The translations under genes and the position numbers were made by a program. A stretch of DNA of 7,086 bases from Methanomassiliicoccus sp. UBA6 (GTDB taxonomy: Archaea; Thermoplasmatota; Thermoplasmata; Methanomassiliicoccales; Methanomassiliicoccaceae), in NCBI GenBank assembly GCA_002508545.1, contig DAVH01000016.1, forward strand, positions 18,359 to 25,444. The letters run 5' to 3'. Shown piece by piece: positions 5,018-7,086 of this stretch. The number at the start of each line of letters is the position of its first letter. Position 1 is the first letter of the stretch. The notes under the pieces were generated by a model, which was not told where the DNA came from, ran no database searches, and worked only from the letters and a program-made list of their open reading frames with translations.

Positions 5018-6154
5018 TCAGAGCACCTTACCCAGCAGCGGCACCCTCCTCAGCGCCACGCTGAGGACGAGGGTGGCGGCGAGCCCGGCAAGGAACAACA
5101 GGCCGAACCTGACCAGGGCCGGCAGTCCGGTGGACGAGAGCAGCAGGGCGATCCCGACCAGGACGGGGGCGTGCAGGACGTACACCGAGAACGAGTTGGA
5201 CGACATCATATCATCCACCCTGCCCTTCACGTTCCTCCGCTCCCTGAACCACACCAGGAGGCCCAGCGACAGCCCGACCCCCATGAACTCCTCGATCACG
5301 ACGAGGGATATGGCCTGCCACCTTAGTCCGCCGGCGAACGCCTCGATGTCGCCGTCCAGCGCCCCGCCGGTCACGAACAGGAGCGGGAACGCGAGCACCG
5401 CCATCACGGCGGCGACGGAGAGCCACAGCTTGGCCGTCGGTCGCCCCAGCGTCTCCAGCCATCCCCCTCTCTGGGCACCGGTCCCCAGCAGGAACATCGC
5501 GATGTACTGAGGGAAGAAGCAAAGCTGCATGTTCCATACCGCTGTCCCGATGGGGTAGAACAACCTGACCGCCACGGTGGAGGCGATGATGGCCAGGACC
5601 AGGACGAGGATGGCGAGGTTACGGGGGGCGGAGCGGAACAACCTTGGCTCGCCCACATAAGTGGCCCATGCAGCGTACGCGACGGAGAATGCCAGCAGGG
5701 CAATGACGAACCATAGCGGGCCGGAGTCCCACCTGGTCGGATCGGCCAGATAGGACGGCAGGAGGGACAGGGCCATATCCCCCATCATCATGAGGGCTGT
5801 GATCGGCGCGATCACCAGCATGAACAGGAGGGCCGGCACGCCCAGCCGGACCGCCCGATCGCCCAGGAACCTCTTGGGGCCCTTGCGCTCGAGCGAGGCG
5901 GGGACGAAGTACCCGGCCACGAAGAACAGGAGGCCCATGAAGAATGTCTGCGCGTAGGTCGGGATGATGATGAGGACCGCCTCCGACAGCGCGTCCAGTT
6001 GCAACGGGTCGTGGTAGAACCAGCTGCCGACGGGACCGTAGGTGACGGCCGAGTGGACCAGCAACACCAGCACTATCATCGACCACCGTACGTTGTCCAG
6101 GAAGTGTAGCCGCCCGCCCTCGCTCATCCGACGGGAGGTAACGCGTCCGCCCAT
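5018..6154 (-). CDS. Membrane acyltransferase, acyltransferase-3 family
   Basis: This 378-residue multi-spanning membrane protein of the acyltransferase-3 type (OatA/MdoC-like) moves acyl groups, often acetyl or succinyl, onto extracellular glycans or lipids; the acceptor here is unknown. About ten helices are visible. The family marks include LHFLDNVRW before helix 1, H34 in helix 1 (LVLLVHSAVTYG), FFMGLLFFVAGYF (71-83), R100/R103 with LGVPALLF after it, SGPLWFVIALLAF (144-156), and near the end NSFSVYVLHAPV (320-331, H328). Convergent and 68 bp from the HNH gene, divergent from hypE. ATG 6154 is the first start and lies about 6 nt after the start of transcription predicted from the shared palindromic TATA element. 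ATG 6127 (MSEGGRLHFL) would remove nine basic residues and is also possible. Neither has a clear ribosome site, consistent with a near-leaderless mRNA. Confidence 0.88.
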   Translation of the reverse strand: MGGRVTSRRMSEGGRLHFLDNVRWSMIVLVLLVHSAVTYGPVGSWFYHDPLQLDALSEAVLIIIPTYAQTFFMGLLFFVAGYFVPASLERKGPKRFLGDRAVRLGVPALLFMLVIAPITALMMMGDMALSLLPSYLADPTRWDSGPLWFVIALLAFSVAYAAWATYVGEPRLFRSAPRNLAILVLVLAIIASTVAVRLFYPIGTAVWNMQLCFFPQYIAMFLLGTGAQRGGWLETLGRPTAKLWLSVAAVMAVLAFPLLFVTGGALDGDIEAFAGGLRWQAISLVVIEEFMGVGLSLGLLVWFRERRNVKGRVDDMMSSNSFSVYVLHAPVLVGIALLLSSTGLPALVRFGLLFLAGLAATLVLSVALRRVPLLGKVL

Positions 6155-6182
6155 AACAATTTTCAGTACCGACCGTGGGAAG

Positions 6183-6190
6183 GTTTAAAC
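6183..6190. promoter_or_regulatory. Shared palindromic TATA element, GTTTAAAC
   Basis: GTTTAAAC is a perfect 8-bp palindrome in the 60-bp gap between two divergent genes. Its centre is about 28 bp from hypE ATG (6215) and 32 bp from the acyltransferase ATG (6154). Both distances predict transcripts with leaders of only a few nucleotides. On the hypE side it is preceded by GTGGGAAG, a fair purine-rich BRE. On the other side the flank (GTTCGA) is a poorer BRE, suggesting hypE is the stronger direction. Confidence 0.5.
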
Positions 6191-6214
6191 TCGAACGCAG
6201 GAATCTCAGGGGTC

Positions 6215-7086
6215 ATGAAAAGGGTCACCATGGGCGACGGCGCCGGAGGCGAGCTCATGCACGAGCTGCTGTCGCTCCACATCATACCGTTCCTGCCCCA
6301 GTTCCCCACCGAGGTCCCGCTGCGCTCGTTCGACGACTCGGCGGTCGTGGACGACGTGGTCTTCACCACCGACGGCCACACCGTTAAGCCGCTGTTCTAC
6401 CCGGGCGGGGACATCGGCTCGCTGTCGGTGTGCGGCACGGTCAATGACATCGCGGTCATGGGCGCCACGCCCCTGGCCATGGCCCTTTCGATGATCTTGG
6501 AGGAAGGCCTGGCGATCGATGACCTGGAGAAGGTCATGAAGTCGGTCGGGCAGTACTCCGAGCTGGCCGGCGTACCGGTGGTCACCGGAGACACCAAGGT
6601 CGTGGAGTCCGGGGCGGTGGACGGTATGGTCATCACCACCTCGGCCATCGGGAAGCGGAGCGCGTACATGGACCACAACCTCAAGGTGGCGCGCGAGTAC
6701 CGGCCGGTCACGTCCAACTGGCTCACCGACGACAACATCCGCGACGGTGACGCCATCATCGTCTCCGGCACGCTGGGCGACCACGGCATCGCGCTGCTGT
6801 CGTTCCGCGAGGGCTATGGGTTCGAGACGGAGGTCAAGAGCGACACCGCGCCGCTGAACCGCCTCATCGAGGATGTGCTGAAGCTCGGAGGGGCGGTGAG
6901 CATGAAGGACCCCACCCGCGGGGGGTTCGCCAACGCCATCAACGAGTGGTCCTCCAAGTCCGGCGTGGGGGTGGAGATCGAGGAAGCGTCGGTCCCCATC
7001 TCCGAGCCGGTGAGGAACGCCTGCGAGCTTCTCGGTCTCGACCCGATGACCATCGGCAACGAGGGCAAGGTGGTCATCGGCTGCGT
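6215..7086 (+). CDS. hypE: Hydrogenase maturation protein HypE (3' end beyond window)
   Basis: HypE is a cytosolic ATP-dependent dehydratase. With HypF it turns a carbamoyl group on its own C-terminal cysteine into the cyanide ligand of the [NiFe] hydrogenase iron, delivered through HypC/HypD. 290 residues are visible, of about 335 usual. Matching blocks are MGDGAGGELMHELL (6-19), SFDDSAVV (38-45), TTDGHTVKPLFYPGGDIGSLSVCGTVNDIAVMGA (51-84), VTGDTKVVE (123-131), SGTLGDHGIALLS (184-196), MKDPTRGGFANAINE (230-244) and IGNEGKVVI (280-288). The PRIC-like C-terminus with the modified cysteine lies past the right edge. The stretch at about 147-176, between AIGKRS and RDGD, looks longer than in the HypE proteins I remember. 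No ribosome site is seen; the ATG lies next to the start of transcription predicted from GTTTAAAC. Other hyp genes are not in view. Confidence 0.95.
   Translation, partial: MKRVTMGDGAGGELMHELLSLHIIPFLPQFPTEVPLRSFDDSAVVDDVVFTTDGHTVKPLFYPGGDIGSLSVCGTVNDIAVMGATPLAMALSMILEEGLAIDDLEKVMKSVGQYSELAGVPVVTGDTKVVESGAVDGMVITTSAIGKRSAYMDHNLKVAREYRPVTSNWLTDDNIRDGDAIIVSGTLGDHGIALLSFREGYGFETEVKSDTAPLNRLIEDVLKLGGAVSMKDPTRGGFANAINEWSSKSGVGVEIEEASVPISEPVRNACELLGLDPMTIGNEGKVVIGC

Noticed and set aside
1..7086. CRISPR array, insertion sequence, integrase or defence island
   Set aside because: No regularly spaced repeats, transposase or recombinase motifs or clustered nuclease/helicase genes were seen; the only nuclease is the solo HNH protein.

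Overview
The window is GC-rich and reads as archaeal chromosome. Genes are preceded by AT-rich TATA-like boxes in an otherwise GC-rich background, several with almost no 5' leader, and the single tRNA gene lacks an encoded CCA end. The gene content (zinc-ribbon threonine synthase, HypE, YetF/DUF421, HNH) fits a euryarchaeon. My best guess is Thermoplasmata, perhaps a Methanomassiliicoccales-like methanogen because of the hydrogenase maturation gene. That placement is inference from gene content and composition; no rRNA or marker gene is present.

Layout. (1) 1-261, minus: start of threonine synthase, cut by the window edge exactly at the predicted PLP lysine. (2) 364-834, plus: a GNAT acetyltransferase, divergent from thrC. 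(3) 1053-1283, plus: a 76-residue two-helix membrane protein, preceded by a 12-bp palindrome, a clear TATA box and a leader of about 85 nt that can fold. (4) 1528-1707, plus: a 59-residue C2H2-type zinc-binding protein. (5) 1798-2676, plus: a short-chain dehydrogenase/reductase whose 3' end overlaps antisense by 60 bp with (6) a YetF/DUF421 membrane protein at 2617-3150, minus. (7) 3455-4114, plus: a six-helix Pr6Pr-like membrane protein. (8) 4115-4337: no protein gene, but several hairpins. (9) 4369-4443, minus: tRNA-Arg(UCG). (10) 4620-4949, plus: a stand-alone HNH nuclease, divergent from the tRNA. (11) 5018-6154, minus: a membrane acyltransferase (acyltransferase-3 type). (12) 6215 to the right edge, plus: hypE, divergent from the acyltransferase and sharing a palindromic TATA-like element with it.

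How the genes relate. They are mostly single-gene units with their own promoters, changing strand often. Only thrC and hypE have a firm pathway role: threonine synthesis, and making the cyanide ligand of [NiFe] hydrogenase. The rest are stand-alone enzymes or small proteins of uncertain substrate. I see no CRISPR array, transposon, integrase, toxin-antitoxin pair or multi-gene defence cassette, and I do not think the window holds a new multi-gene system. The most checkable points are the conserved Thr/His pair in the membrane protein at 3455-4114, the shared palindromic promoter at 6183-6190, the palindrome and foldable leader before the 76-residue membrane protein, and the foldable gap at 4115-4337.
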